Positions 27,588 to 36,448 of a stretch of DNA of 64,000 nt are shown one piece after another; the first letter of the stretch is position 1, and each line of letters starts with the position of its first letter. Source of the DNA: Lewinellaceae bacterium (GTDB lineage: Bacteria > Bacteroidota > Bacteroidia > Chitinophagales > Saprospiraceae). A program made the position numbers and the translations under genes. The DNA lies in assembly GCA_020636155.1 (NCBI GenBank), contig JACJYM010000006.1, positions 112,917-176,916 of the forward strand. Direction: 5' to 3'. Under the pieces are notes generated by a model. The model saw nothing but the letters and a program-made list of their open reading frames with translations, was not told the origin of the DNA and made no database searches.

Positions 27588-28643
27588 CTAGTTGGATTTA
27601 GGGAATTTTATTTGAAAATGCTCTACATGATTACCGTCTAGATTCATCGTGCTAATTAATTTTCCCTGAAAATGAGGAATCCTAATGCCTTCGCCTAGGA
27701 CTTTATTGGTTTTTATGACATAAGCATCATCAATCAGATTTCTATCAAGAAAGGATTTGACCAAAGTAGCTCCACCCTCAAGCAATACAGAAAAAAGATT
27801 GTTTTGGGTACAATACGAGAGTAGTTTAGGAATTAAACTTTCCCAATCATCGATCATGATTTGCTCTACTTGGGGGGCGACATTTCTAATTTTTTGCACG
27901 AAAATGCTGCTTGGAAGCCCATCAGTAAAAATGTGGTGAGTCAGAGGGATTTTGCCCTCTCTATCTATTACCAATCTTAAAGGATTAGCACCAGGGTAAT
28001 GCCTCGATGTCAATTTGGGGTTATCCAATACCGCCGTATTTGTACCAATTAGTATGGCATCGTAATTGGTGCGAAGTCGATGGGTAAAAACACTTGAAAA
28101 GGAATTGGAAAGCCATATTTGCGAATCAGGATTACCGATAAATTGATCTTGGCTGACTGCCATTTTAAGGGTGATATAGGGCAATCCCTGAATGTTTTTA
28201 TTAAATTTTCGCAATAATAATTTACCTTCTCTTTTGAGTACTCCGGTTACGACCTCAACCTCATGATTTCGGAGTTTTTCGATTCCTCCGCCATTCACTT
28301 CTTTGTATGGATCAGGTACCGAAATCACCACTTTCTTTATTTGGTGCTTTAGGATGAGATCGGTACATGGAGGAGTTTTACCATAATGGCAACAGGGTTC
28401 GAGTGTGACATACAAGGTTGATAGAGATATTAGATGTCGATCTTGCTCTGAGACACTATTAATACAATTCACCTCGGCATGTGCTTCCCCATACTTTTTA
28501 TGGTATGATTCGCCGATAATCTTGTTTTTGTAGGCCAATACGGCACCTACATTGGGATTGGATTGTGTATTTTGACCTCCTTTATATGCTAGCTCAATAG
28601 CTCGAGCCATAAATTTTTCATCATGGGTCAATCCATTATCCAT
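27588..28643 (-). CDS. ribD: Bifunctional riboflavin biosynthesis deaminase/reductase
   Basis: About 351 residues from ATG 28643. It performs the second and third steps of riboflavin synthesis: deamination of the pyrimidine from GTP cyclohydrolase II and reduction of the ribose side chain. The deaminase half carries the zinc motif 'HAEVNC' and 'PCCHYGKTPPCTDLIL'. The reductase half begins near 'YITLKMAVSQDQFIG' and includes 'LRTNYDAILIGTNTAVLDNP' and 'LLEGGATLVKSF'. Both halves look complete. It overlaps the upstream cysteine desulfurase by 8 bases. No other rib gene is in the window, so the location inside a desulfurase operon is unusual. Confidence 0.95.
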   Translation of the reverse strand: MDNGLTHDEKFMARAIELAYKGGQNTQSNPNVGAVLAYKNKIIGESYHKKYGEAHAEVNCINSVSEQDRHLISLSTLYVTLEPCCHYGKTPPCTDLILKHQIKKVVISVPDPYKEVNGGGIEKLRNHEVEVVTGVLKREGKLLLRKFNKNIQGLPYITLKMAVSQDQFIGNPDSQIWLSNSFSSVFTHRLRTNYDAILIGTNTAVLDNPKLTSRHYPGANPLRLVIDREGKIPLTHHIFTDGLPSSIFVQKIRNVAPQVEQIMIDDWESLIPKLLSYCTQNNLFSVLLEGGATLVKSFLDRNLIDDAYVIKTNKVLGEGIRIPHFQGKLISTMNLDGNHVEHFQIKFPKSN

Positions 28644-29760
28644 TATAGATATTGTCAATTATTTTGATGACTTCATTAACTTCATCTATGGTGTTTTTGT
28701 AAGAAAATGAAAATCTAATGGCTTTTCTATTATTTGGATGATTAATTGACCGAATGGCTTGACTATCCCTTGGGATACCACTGCTGCAAGCGCTACCAGA
28801 GGAAGCTGAAATTCCCTTAATGTCGAGTAGGTTTATCAGCATATCAGCTTTCGAATGGTCAGGAAATGAAACGTTCAGAATGTTTCCGATTTGTTCGTCA
28901 TTTCCATTAAATTGGATGTCATGGATGCAATCTTCCAATCCATTTCTCATTCTTTCATTAAGAAGTTTATAGTGAGATTCAAAGCTTTTCATGTTGTCAG
29001 TACAATACTTAAGCGCTTCAGACATGGAAGCGATTCCAGCTTCATTTTCTGTGCCTGCCCGCATGTTTCGTTCTTGCGATCCTCCTAAAATCATGGGGTT
29101 AAAAAGATGCTGGCTATTCATGTAAAAAAAGCCTGTTCCTTTTGGCCCATAAAATTTATGAGCTGAAGCAGAGATAAAGTCGATTTTTAATTCTTCAATG
29201 TTTAAATCCTTTTTTCCAATTGCCTGAACGGCATCACAATGGAAGAGGTTATTGGTCTCGCGACACCAATTTCCTATGCGACCCACATCATTTACATTGC
29301 CTAATTCATTATTGGCATACATGATAGATACTAAGCAATTTTGATTTGATTTTAACAAATTTTCCAATTGGTTATAATCCAAATTACCATGGTCGTCATT
29401 ATCAATCCAGAAAACGGGAATTCCCAATCTTTCGCTGTGTTTTATAATGCTTTGATAGACGCTGGGATGCTCTAGTTTCGAGCTAATAAAGGCCTTAATA
29501 TTAAAGCTTTCTGCCACCATCTCGACGATGGTATTATTGGCCTCAGTTGCACCACTACAAAAGAAGATTTCTCCGACTTCTACATGCAGAATTTTTGCAA
29601 TGTCTTTTCGTGCTTCCTCGATTTTTGTCCTTAATTTTCTACCATTCAAATGTATCGATGAAGGATTTCCGAGGCCATATTGAAGGCCCTCAATATACAT
29701 GTTTATCGCTGGTTCGCACATCGGAGAACTTGCGGCATTATCAAAATAAATTCTAGACAC
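28636..29760 (-). CDS. Cysteine desulfurase, NifS/IscS type
   Basis: A 374-residue PLP enzyme that transfers sulfur from cysteine to acceptors for Fe-S clusters and thiolation. Visible are the N-terminal 'IYFDNAASSPM', the PLP lysine in 'SASAHKFYGPKGTGFFY' and the mobile catalytic loop 'SSGSACSSGIPRDSQAI' with its cysteine. The long SSGSAC loop marks group I (NifS/IscS). It overlaps both neighbours: 8 bases with the upstream class-V aminotransferase and 8 bases with ribD. No iscU, iscA or suf genes are nearby, so its acceptor cannot be named. Confidence 0.93.
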   Translation of the reverse strand: MSRIYFDNAASSPMCEPAINMYIEGLQYGLGNPSSIHLNGRKLRTKIEEARKDIAKILHVEVGEIFFCSGATEANNTIVEMVAESFNIKAFISSKLEHPSVYQSIIKHSERLGIPVFWIDNDDHGNLDYNQLENLLKSNQNCLVSIMYANNELGNVNDVGRIGNWCRETNNLFHCDAVQAIGKKDLNIEELKIDFISASAHKFYGPKGTGFFYMNSQHLFNPMILGGSQERNMRAGTENEAGIASMSEALKYCTDNMKSFESHYKLLNERMRNGLEDCIHDIQFNGNDEQIGNILNVSFPDHSKADMLINLLDIKGISASSGSACSSGIPRDSQAIRSINHPNNRKAIRFSFSYKNTIDEVNEVIKIIDNIYNG

Positions 29761-31237
29761 TTTCTACTTCATTTGTGAACCACGTCTTGACGAGTTCAAG
29801 TTCCATATTGGGTTGGTTGCTTAAAATAAATTGGTTATGTTTCATGTCGTATTCGTAATCTTTAGCCCATTCTACATGATTCTCGGCAATTTCTCTTACC
29901 GCATTTACAAGGTATTTTGCTTCCTCATCTGTGGTGGTAGGGTGAACCGACATTCTAATCCATCCAGGTTTATTGTTTAGTATTCCCATGTTGATTTCGT
30001 TGGTCACCGTTTGCGATAATTCATAGCTTACTTCTAATAAATAATGACCATACGTGCCTGCACAAGAGCAACCACCTCGAACCTGTATTCCAAAGCGGTC
30101 ATTAAGCATTTTTACAGCCAAATTATAATGGAGATCTTCAATGAAAAAACTATAAATGCATAAACGTTCTCTATGATTATTCGCAAGCATGTGAAGCCCA
30201 GGAATCGACGTTAATCCGGGCCACATGATATCGTTTAGTTCTTTTTCTCTATTCGTAATGTTATCTACTCCCATTTTTTCTTTTAATAGAATACTTTGGG
30301 CGACCTTGATCGTTTGCAAAAAAGCGGGAGTGCCGCCATCTTCTCTTTCTTCGATTTGGTCAATGTATTTGTGCTGTCCCCAAGGGTTAGTCCAGTCAAC
30401 GGTGCCACCACCTGGACAATCTGGAATGCGGTTGTTATATAAGCTATTACAGAAAATAAGAATCCCTGACGAACCGGGTCCACCTAAAAATTTATGAGGT
30501 GAAAAATAAATCGCATCCAATTTTTCTTCAGGATCGTTTGGATGCATATTGATGTCAATGTACGGTGCCGAACATGCAAAATCGACGAAGCATTTGCCAC
30601 CATATTTATGAGTCAATTTGGCTATTTTGTGATAAGGTGTCTTTATTCCGGTAACATTAGAACACGAAGTGACCGCCGTTATTTTAAAAGGATGTGATTC
30701 GTGTTCTTTTAATATTTCTTCAAAATTAGACAAGGAAAACAAACCATTTTCATCAGCGGGAATAATCACGACCTCACCTATGGTTTCCAGCCAAGATGTT
30801 TGGTTAGAGTGATGTTCCATGTGTGACACAAAAATGATGGGTCTCTCAAATTTATCAAAAGTCAATTTTTGGTAATGCTTCTCATGAATTTTTAAGCCAA
30901 GTAAACGCTGAAATTTATTAATCACACCGGTCATTCCTGACCCTGTAGAAATCAATACGTCATTATCGGACGCATGGACGTGTTTCTTAATTATTTTTCG
31001 AGCCATTTTATAGGCATGGGTCATCGTGCTTCCGGTAGTATTTGTTTCGGTATGGGTATTGGCAATATAAGGACCAACTTCATCCACTAAAAAATCTTCA
31101 ATAGGCTTGTAAAATCGACCACTGGCAGTCCAGTCCGCATAAATGATAGGGAATTTTCCAAATGGGGTTTCAATCTTCTTATCTATGCCAACAATTCCTT
31201 CTCTGAATGGCTGAAAATAATTTTCTAAATAGGACAT
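29753..31237 (-). CDS. Class-V aminotransferase family PLP enzyme (desulfurase-like)
   Basis: A 494-residue PLP enzyme, longer than normal cysteine desulfurases (~400). It has 'IIYADWTASGRFYKPIEDFL' at the start, 'STGSGMTGVINKFQRLLG', the PLP lysine in 'YFSPHKFLGGPGSSGILIF' and a C-terminal 'VRGGCSCAGTYGHYLLEV' with two cysteines where group-II SufS enzymes have their catalytic Cys. The family is present in several Bacteroidota but its reaction is not established. It begins 18 bases after glmM and overlaps the following NifS-like gene by 8 bases, which suggests a joint sulfur- or selenium-related role. The assignment as desulfurase is inference. Confidence 0.82.
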   Translation of the reverse strand: MSYLENYFQPFREGIVGIDKKIETPFGKFPIIYADWTASGRFYKPIEDFLVDEVGPYIANTHTETNTTGSTMTHAYKMARKIIKKHVHASDNDVLISTGSGMTGVINKFQRLLGLKIHEKHYQKLTFDKFERPIIFVSHMEHHSNQTSWLETIGEVVIIPADENGLFSLSNFEEILKEHESHPFKITAVTSCSNVTGIKTPYHKIAKLTHKYGGKCFVDFACSAPYIDINMHPNDPEEKLDAIYFSPHKFLGGPGSSGILIFCNSLYNNRIPDCPGGGTVDWTNPWGQHKYIDQIEEREDGGTPAFLQTIKVAQSILLKEKMGVDNITNREKELNDIMWPGLTSIPGLHMLANNHRERLCIYSFFIEDLHYNLAVKMLNDRFGIQVRGGCSCAGTYGHYLLEVSYELSQTVTNEINMGILNNKPGWIRMSVHPTTTDEEAKYLVNAVREIAENHVEWAKDYEYDMKHNQFILSNQPNMELELVKTWFTNEVESV

Positions 31238-31255
31238 CCGCGGACGATTTAAGTA

Positions 31256-32623
31256 TTAAAAATATTTTTTTACTCGGTTTACCAATGATTGTGCAATATC
31301 TGTTGTTTCGGCTTCTGCATAGATGCGAATAATCGGTTCCGTGTTTGATTTTCTTAAATGAACCCAACCATTTTCAAAATCAATTTTCAAACCATCTACA
31401 TCATTAAGCTTTTCATTTTGAAATGCATTTTTAACTCGACCTATCGTATTTTGAAGATCAATTGATGCAGATAAATCAATTTTATCTTTAATCATCTCAT
31501 AATGAGAATAGTTCTTTTTCAATTCTAGAGGACTTGATTTTCGTTCTGCAAGTAAGGATAAAAATAGTGCAATTCCAATCAAAGCGTCTCTTCCATAATG
31601 GAAATCAGGCACGATGATTCCACCATTTCCCTCACCACCGATGACCGCATGATGTGCTTTCATGGTATTTACGACATTGACTTCACCCACTGCTGAAGCA
31701 AAATATTCTCCTCCATATTTTTTAGTAATATCAGCTAGTGCCCTAGTTGAAGAAAGATTCGATACTGTATTTCCTTTTTTCTTTGACAAAAAATAATCCG
31801 CAATCGCAACCAATGTATATTCCTCACCAAACATGGAGCCATCCTCATTTACAAATGCAAGCCTATCGACATCTGGATCAATGCTGATTCCCATGATGGC
31901 ATTGTTTTCTAGTACTGCGTTGGATAGTTCAGTCAAGTGCTTTGCCAAAGGTTCAGGGTTGTGGGCAAACTCACCATTGACTTTTTCGTTAATCAACACA
32001 AACTCTACATCAAGAGCCATCAATAATGGTGGAACGGATAAAGCTCCTGTGGAATTAATGCAATCAACGACCACTTTGAAAGATGACGTTTTTATAGCTT
32101 CTTTATTGATGAGAGGATAGTTTAGGATTTTATCTAGGTGAATACCAATGGCATTTTTTGTTTTTTCGTAACTTCCTAATTGACGTACTTCAGCGAATTC
32201 CAAACTTTGAGATGAGATATAATTCAAAATTTCTTCACCGTCTTTAGCTGAGATGAATTCACCTTTATGGTTGAGGAATTTTAATGCGTTCCACTGTTCA
32301 GGATTGTGGCTCGCCGTAAAGATGATTCCTGCATCTGCATTAAATTCTGTAACCATCATCTCAATGGTAGGAGTGGTGGATAAGCCGCAATCAATGACAT
32401 TAATCCCCATGCCGACCAAGGTATTTACTGAGATTTGACTGACCATTTTGCCACTGATACGACCATCTCGTCCAACGACAACTTTAGGAGTCTTGTCCGT
32501 TCTAGATTTTAACCACATGCCGAATCCAGCGGTACATTCTACGATATCGATGGGTGTGAGATTATCACCTGGTTTTCCACCGATGGTTCCTCTTATTCCC
32601 GAAATTGATTTTATTATACTCAA
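31256..32623 (-). CDS. glmM: Phosphoglucosamine mutase
   Basis: A 455-residue enzyme of the alpha-D-phosphohexomutase family, converting glucosamine-6-phosphate to the 1-phosphate for peptidoglycan and LPS. Domain 1 carries the phosphorylated serine in 'IIFTASHNPEQWNALKFLN'. The metal loop is 'SIDPDVDRLAFVNEDGS' and the sugar-binding loop 'GGEGNGGIIVPDFHYGRDAL'. The C-terminal phosphate-binding region is 'VHLRKSNTEPIIRIYAEA'. GlmM is preferred over PgcA because of the 'SNTEPIIR' and 'HNPEQWN' pattern. It is the first gene of a four-gene minus-strand run. Confidence 0.93.
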   Translation of the reverse strand: MSIIKSISGIRGTIGGKPGDNLTPIDIVECTAGFGMWLKSRTDKTPKVVVGRDGRISGKMVSQISVNTLVGMGINVIDCGLSTTPTIEMMVTEFNADAGIIFTASHNPEQWNALKFLNHKGEFISAKDGEEILNYISSQSLEFAEVRQLGSYEKTKNAIGIHLDKILNYPLINKEAIKTSSFKVVVDCINSTGALSVPPLLMALDVEFVLINEKVNGEFAHNPEPLAKHLTELSNAVLENNAIMGISIDPDVDRLAFVNEDGSMFGEEYTLVAIADYFLSKKKGNTVSNLSSTRALADITKKYGGEYFASAVGEVNVVNTMKAHHAVIGGEGNGGIIVPDFHYGRDALIGIALFLSLLAERKSSPLELKKNYSHYEMIKDKIDLSASIDLQNTIGRVKNAFQNEKLNDVDGLKIDFENGWVHLRKSNTEPIIRIYAEAETTDIAQSLVNRVKKYF

Positions 32624-32640
32624 GTAATTTCTATTTTGTG

Positions 32641-32648
32641 CAAAATTA
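32641..32648 (-). promoter_or_regulatory. Putative -7 element for the glmM operon
   Basis: The minus strand reads TAATTTTG here, the same sequence as the -7 elements at 3132 and 12447. It would start the transcript about 13 bases before the glmM ATG. No good -33 box is visible inside the neighbouring PAP2 gene. Confidence 0.4.
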
Positions 32649-32660
32649 GAAAATATTCAT

Positions 32661-33203
32661 GTGTTAAGAGAATTGATTGAACAGGACATTGCATTATTTC
32701 ATTCGATTAATGAGTTGAATCTTCCTCATTGGATAAGTGAAATGTTAATTTGGTCAAGACAGCCATTAACTTGGGTACCTATTTATATATTTCTGATTGC
32801 ATTTATTGTCTTCAATTATACTCATGAAAAATGGCGAATGTTACTCTACGCAATTGGAAGTGTAGCACTGTCCGATATTATTTCGGCTAAAATCTTAAAA
32901 CCCACGATAGGCCGACTGCGACCTTGTCATGTGGGGTTCGATATGATCGATAGAGTAGGGTGTAGCGGTCTTTTTAGTTTTACTTCTAATCATGCAGCCA
33001 ATCACTTTGCCTTGGCAACATTTCTCATATTATTGCTTGGTAGGGATTTTCCATGGATAAAAATACCATTGCTCATCTGGGCAGGTTGGATATCTTTTGC
33101 ACAGGTTTATGTAGGAGTACACTATCCACTTGACGTGTTTTTCGGGGCATTGTTAGGCATTCTTGTCTCATTTTTTACATATAAGCTTTATTGTAAGGTG
33201 TAA
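32661..33203 (+). CDS. PAP2-superfamily membrane phosphatase
   Basis: A 180-residue inner-membrane protein with about five helices, starting at GTG 32661. The acid-phosphatase signature is present: 'KPTIGRLRPCH' (motif 1), 'FTSNHAANHFA' (motif 2, with Ser-Asn-His instead of Pro-Ser-Gly-His) and 'AQVYVGVHYPLDVFFG' (motif 3, His and Asp present). The usual Arg of motif 3 (Ser-Arg-x5-His) is replaced by Gln. Members dephosphorylate lipid phosphates, often undecaprenyl diphosphate or lipid A. Only 37 bases separate it from divergent glmM. Confidence 0.88.
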   Translation: MLRELIEQDIALFHSINELNLPHWISEMLIWSRQPLTWVPIYIFLIAFIVFNYTHEKWRMLLYAIGSVALSDIISAKILKPTIGRLRPCHVGFDMIDRVGCSGLFSFTSNHAANHFALATFLILLLGRDFPWIKIPLLIWAGWISFAQVYVGVHYPLDVFFGALLGILVSFFTYKLYCKV

Positions 33204-33206
33204 ATC

Positions 33207-33237
33207 TTTGATTTATTGATAAATACAATTATCTTTG
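33207..33237 (+). promoter_or_regulatory. Bacteroidota-type promoter upstream of the M43 protease gene
   Basis: TTTG at 33207-33210 and TATCTTTG at 33230-33237 are 19 bases apart, an exact match to the Bacteroidota TTTG-N19-TAnnTTTG promoter. The predicted start is about 60 bases before ATG 33305. Confidence 0.75.
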
Positions 33238-33304
33238 GCGCTTGTTAAATCAACCTTATAGGAATCGGTAGAACGATTTTATTATTAAAAATCAAGCTTA
33301 ATCG

Positions 33305-36300
33305 ATGAGCTGTCTTAGGTATCTTATTGTCTTTAATATATTTTTTACGTTCATTACAATATCTTTTGCTCAACACGATCGTTGTGGTGCTACGCAATGG
33401 ATGGAAAACCTAAAGTCTGATCCAAGTAAGTGGCAAGAGTTTTCGCAACATCAAGATCAAATCAGAAAAAGGATTAGTGCAGGAAATCGCTTAAGCTGCG
33501 AAAATGGGACTATTGTAATACCTGTCGCGGTACATTTCAGTGGTAGTGTTTCCTCCCAAAATATCACCTGTTTAGAAACTTTAATTGATAACCAGCTTGA
33601 AACTTTGAATCAAGATTTTGGTGGTTACAATAATGATATACTCAACTTTTGCGACATCTCATCCTCATGTCCTGATGATTATTATCCCAATAGTTTAGCG
33701 ACTGAGACATGTATTCAGTTTTGTTTAGCTACTCAAAATCATCCTGTGGGATCAGGATTGTCAAATGGTCAAAAGGCAATTACATTCGGCACATATACTT
33801 TTGATTCGGGTGCCAATATTTGGAATGGCTATCTCAATCTGTTTGTTTCTAATATCTCACCTTCAGGATACGGAACGATATTAGGCTTGGCACCTCTAGG
33901 AGGGGCTTCCAACCCAAACGGAAACGGTGTCTATATTAACTCTGGTGCTTTTGGCGGAGATAATTACAGTTGTATGTCTGGAATTACTTTGAACGGAGAT
34001 CAACCCTACGTATATGGGAGAACCGGGACACATGAAGTGGGGCATTATTTTGGCCTATATCATATTTTTAATGGTTGCAGTAATGGTGATTTTATTGCAG
34101 ATACACCAGATCAATCATCACCTAACTTTGGTAGCCCATCGGTGAATACTACAAATTGTACGAGTACATCAAATAATTCGTGTAGTACGGCGGATTATTT
34201 TTTTAATTATATGGACTACGTAGATGACTTGGCCATGTTCATGTTTACTAATAATCAGTCAGATGTTTTATACTTGACCGCCCAAGATGGAGCTAATAGT
34301 GGTAACAACGCTTGGCAAGCTAATAGTGTTTCTTGTGATGGGTCTTACTCACCTCTATTGAATGGTGCATGTACTGAACCCACGGTACCAGAATCAGACT
34401 TTTCACCTGCAAGTACCACATTTTCGCTTTGTCTGGTAAATAATAAAATTCAATTTTTTGACAATTCTACAGGCCAACCAACATCATGGAATTGGTCGTT
34501 CTCAGGAGCCGGTGTTAATATGTCAGGCTCACAGAAAGAAAATCCGGAAATTAGAGTAAGTCAAAATGGGACACTCACAGTTACAATGACAGCTTCTAAT
34601 GCAGTTGGAGAAGACCTTTCACCCATGATGAAATCCTATGAAATAGAAATTTTAGGCGAGGATGTCTGTTCTTCATGTAATGCAATGTTCTATGATAGTG
34701 GTGGTCCAAATTATTCATATTCAAATAATGAAACAACTTCATACAGTTTTTGTGCCAATGTCAACGAGTACTTAACGGTCAATTTTACCAACTATAACAT
34801 TGAAGAAGTAGGAGGTACTTGTAATGACGTTTTAATAATTTATGATGGACCTGAAGTTCCCGCGAACCCTTTTTCGGGTGATAATATAGGCATTCTATGT
34901 GGAAATTCTGCAACCTATGGGGCAAAAAGCTTTTCTTCGACTGGGCCATGTATGTCCTTCTTTTTTTACTCAAATGGCTCTGTGGTGAAATCAGGCTGGG
35001 AAGCAGAATTAGTTTGTAATCCAATCGAGATCGTTGATTGCGGAGTTGAATTTATGGATTCAGGGGGTACAATTAGTAGCTATGCCAATTCTGAAAGCAA
35101 TAACTATTTGATATGTTCTGATGATCCAAATAAATTGTTGAATCTCGATTTTACGAAAGTCGAAGTGGAATCAGATGCACCGGGTAGTGGATTTGATGGT
35201 ACAGGATGTTGGGACTATTTGACGATTCGGGATGGGGCATTTAGTGATAGTCCAATGCTCGGTTACTTTTGCGGTGAATCCAATGTCGTTCCAAAGCCAG
35301 AAAACTATTTAAAAGCTGGTGACATATTACAACCTACAAGCACAAATTTAGAAAATTGCCTTTATATCAATTTTAAATCGGATGTTTCCATTGTTAAGGC
35401 AGGTTGGGAAGCTGAAGTCATTTGTTGCCTTCCTTCCTCATTGCCAGACGGGGTAAGTAATATATGCAATATCCCTGCACCTGTAAATAATGGCGGTAGT
35501 TTTAGTTTTATGATTGATAATAGCTGTGTGGATAATGCTTGTGTTTGGCAAGATTTAGTCGCTAATTTTACAAAAAATCCTTCGCAGAGTAGGAGTTGTA
35601 TAAATGGACCCACCAATCCAAATCAAGTGGTCGTCGCATTCAATACCGGAGAAAATAATAATGGAGATATAAGCATTGATGTAAGTGCCAATTCAAATGG
35701 AGGAGATGTTGACGTCGCCATTTATGGTCCGATGACTGGTACATATCCTGATTATACAGGTGGCTCACTTGTAATTTGTGATAGTGGCTTAGATCCTCAA
35801 GAACTTGGAATTCCGGTACAAAATAATGAAACTTATCTGATTCTAATTGGTTCTGAAAAAAGAGGAAGTGTAAATCTCAGTGCCAATATAGGTGCTTCGA
35901 CATTGCCGCTGACTTTGACATCATTCACCGCAAAGGTTAGTGACGATAATATTATTGTAAGTGCGGATTGTGAAAACATTTCAGATATTGAGTCCATCAC
36001 TCTGGAAAGAAGTGATTATCATAACGAATTCGTCGAGCTGAAGAAATGGACTAATCTCGAGGAATCTACTTTACATGCGGAATATACTGATAGAGAAGCG
36101 AGGCGAAACGTGGACTACTACTACCGATTAAAATATTTTGATTTTAATGGAAAGGTGAGTTATTCAAAGGTGGTCATCGCTAAAATAATAGGCCAGAATA
36201 ATTCTATTGTTGCAACACCAAATCCGGCATCGGATATTGTTAAGTTTTCTGGAGGTGGAGGTGATGACAATTTTAACGGTCGAATGATTATCACGACTAT

Positions 36301-36448
36301 TGACGGCCGAATAGTGTTCGAAGATAAAATCGAGGATCTTAAATCTTTTAATCTTAATATCGTGGAATGGTCGGATGGCGTTTACATCGTAAGATTCTTC
36401 TCGACGAAGCAGAATTTTAAAACAAAAATGGTGGTTGCACATGGATGA
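33305..36448 (+). CDS. Secreted M43-type (pappalysin-like) metalloprotease with PKD, two CUB and a T9SS sorting domain
   Basis: A 1047-residue exported protease. Parts in order: signal peptide (1-22, 'FTFITISFAQ'); prodomain to ~75; zinc protease domain with 'HEVGHYFGLYH' (243-253) and Met-turn 'NYMDYVDD' (~301-308); PKD-like domain (~362-450, 'WNWSFSGAGV'); two CUB-like domains (~460-572 and ~577-710), each beginning 'MFYDSGGPNYSYSN' or 'FMDSGGTISSYANSE' and containing the Cys-Asp-x-Leu pattern ('CNDVLIIYDG', 'CWDYLTIRDG'); a further beta domain with 'VNLSANIGAS'; and a T9SS sorting domain from ~960 ('ATPNPASDIVKFSGG', 'DGRIVFEDKI', 'DGVYIVRFFS'). It probably digests proteins outside the cell. 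Its last 8 bases overlap rdgB. Confidence 0.92.
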   Translation: MSCLRYLIVFNIFFTFITISFAQHDRCGATQWMENLKSDPSKWQEFSQHQDQIRKRISAGNRLSCENGTIVIPVAVHFSGSVSSQNITCLETLIDNQLETLNQDFGGYNNDILNFCDISSSCPDDYYPNSLATETCIQFCLATQNHPVGSGLSNGQKAITFGTYTFDSGANIWNGYLNLFVSNISPSGYGTILGLAPLGGASNPNGNGVYINSGAFGGDNYSCMSGITLNGDQPYVYGRTGTHEVGHYFGLYHIFNGCSNGDFIADTPDQSSPNFGSPSVNTTNCTSTSNNSCSTADYFFNYMDYVDDLAMFMFTNNQSDVLYLTAQDGANSGNNAWQANSVSCDGSYSPLLNGACTEPTVPESDFSPASTTFSLCLVNNKIQFFDNSTGQPTSWNWSFSGAGVNMSGSQKENPEIRVSQNGTLTVTMTASNAVGEDLSPMMKSYEIEILGEDVCSSCNAMFYDSGGPNYSYSNNETTSYSFCANVNEYLTVNFTNYNIEEVGGTCNDVLIIYDGPEVPANPFSGDNIGILCGNSATYGAKSFSSTGPCMSFFFYSNGSVVKSGWEAELVCNPIEIVDCGVEFMDSGGTISSYANSESNNYLICSDDPNKLLNLDFTKVEVESDAPGSGFDGTGCWDYLTIRDGAFSDSPMLGYFCGESNVVPKPENYLKAGDILQPTSTNLENCLYINFKSDVSIVKAGWEAEVICCLPSSLPDGVSNICNIPAPVNNGGSFSFMIDNSCVDNACVWQDLVANFTKNPSQSRSCINGPTNPNQVVVAFNTGENNNGDISIDVSANSNGGDVDVAIYGPMTGTYPDYTGGSLVICDSGLDPQELGIPVQNNETYLILIGSEKRGSVNLSANIGASTLPLTLTSFTAKVSDDNIIVSADCENISDIESITLERSDYHNEFVELKKWTNLEESTLHAEYTDREARRNVDYYYRLKYFDFNGKVSYSKVVIAKIIGQNNSIVATPNPASDIVKFSGGGGDDNFNGRMIITTIDGRIVFEDKIEDLKSFNLNIVEWSDGVYIVRFFSTKQNFKTKMVVAHG

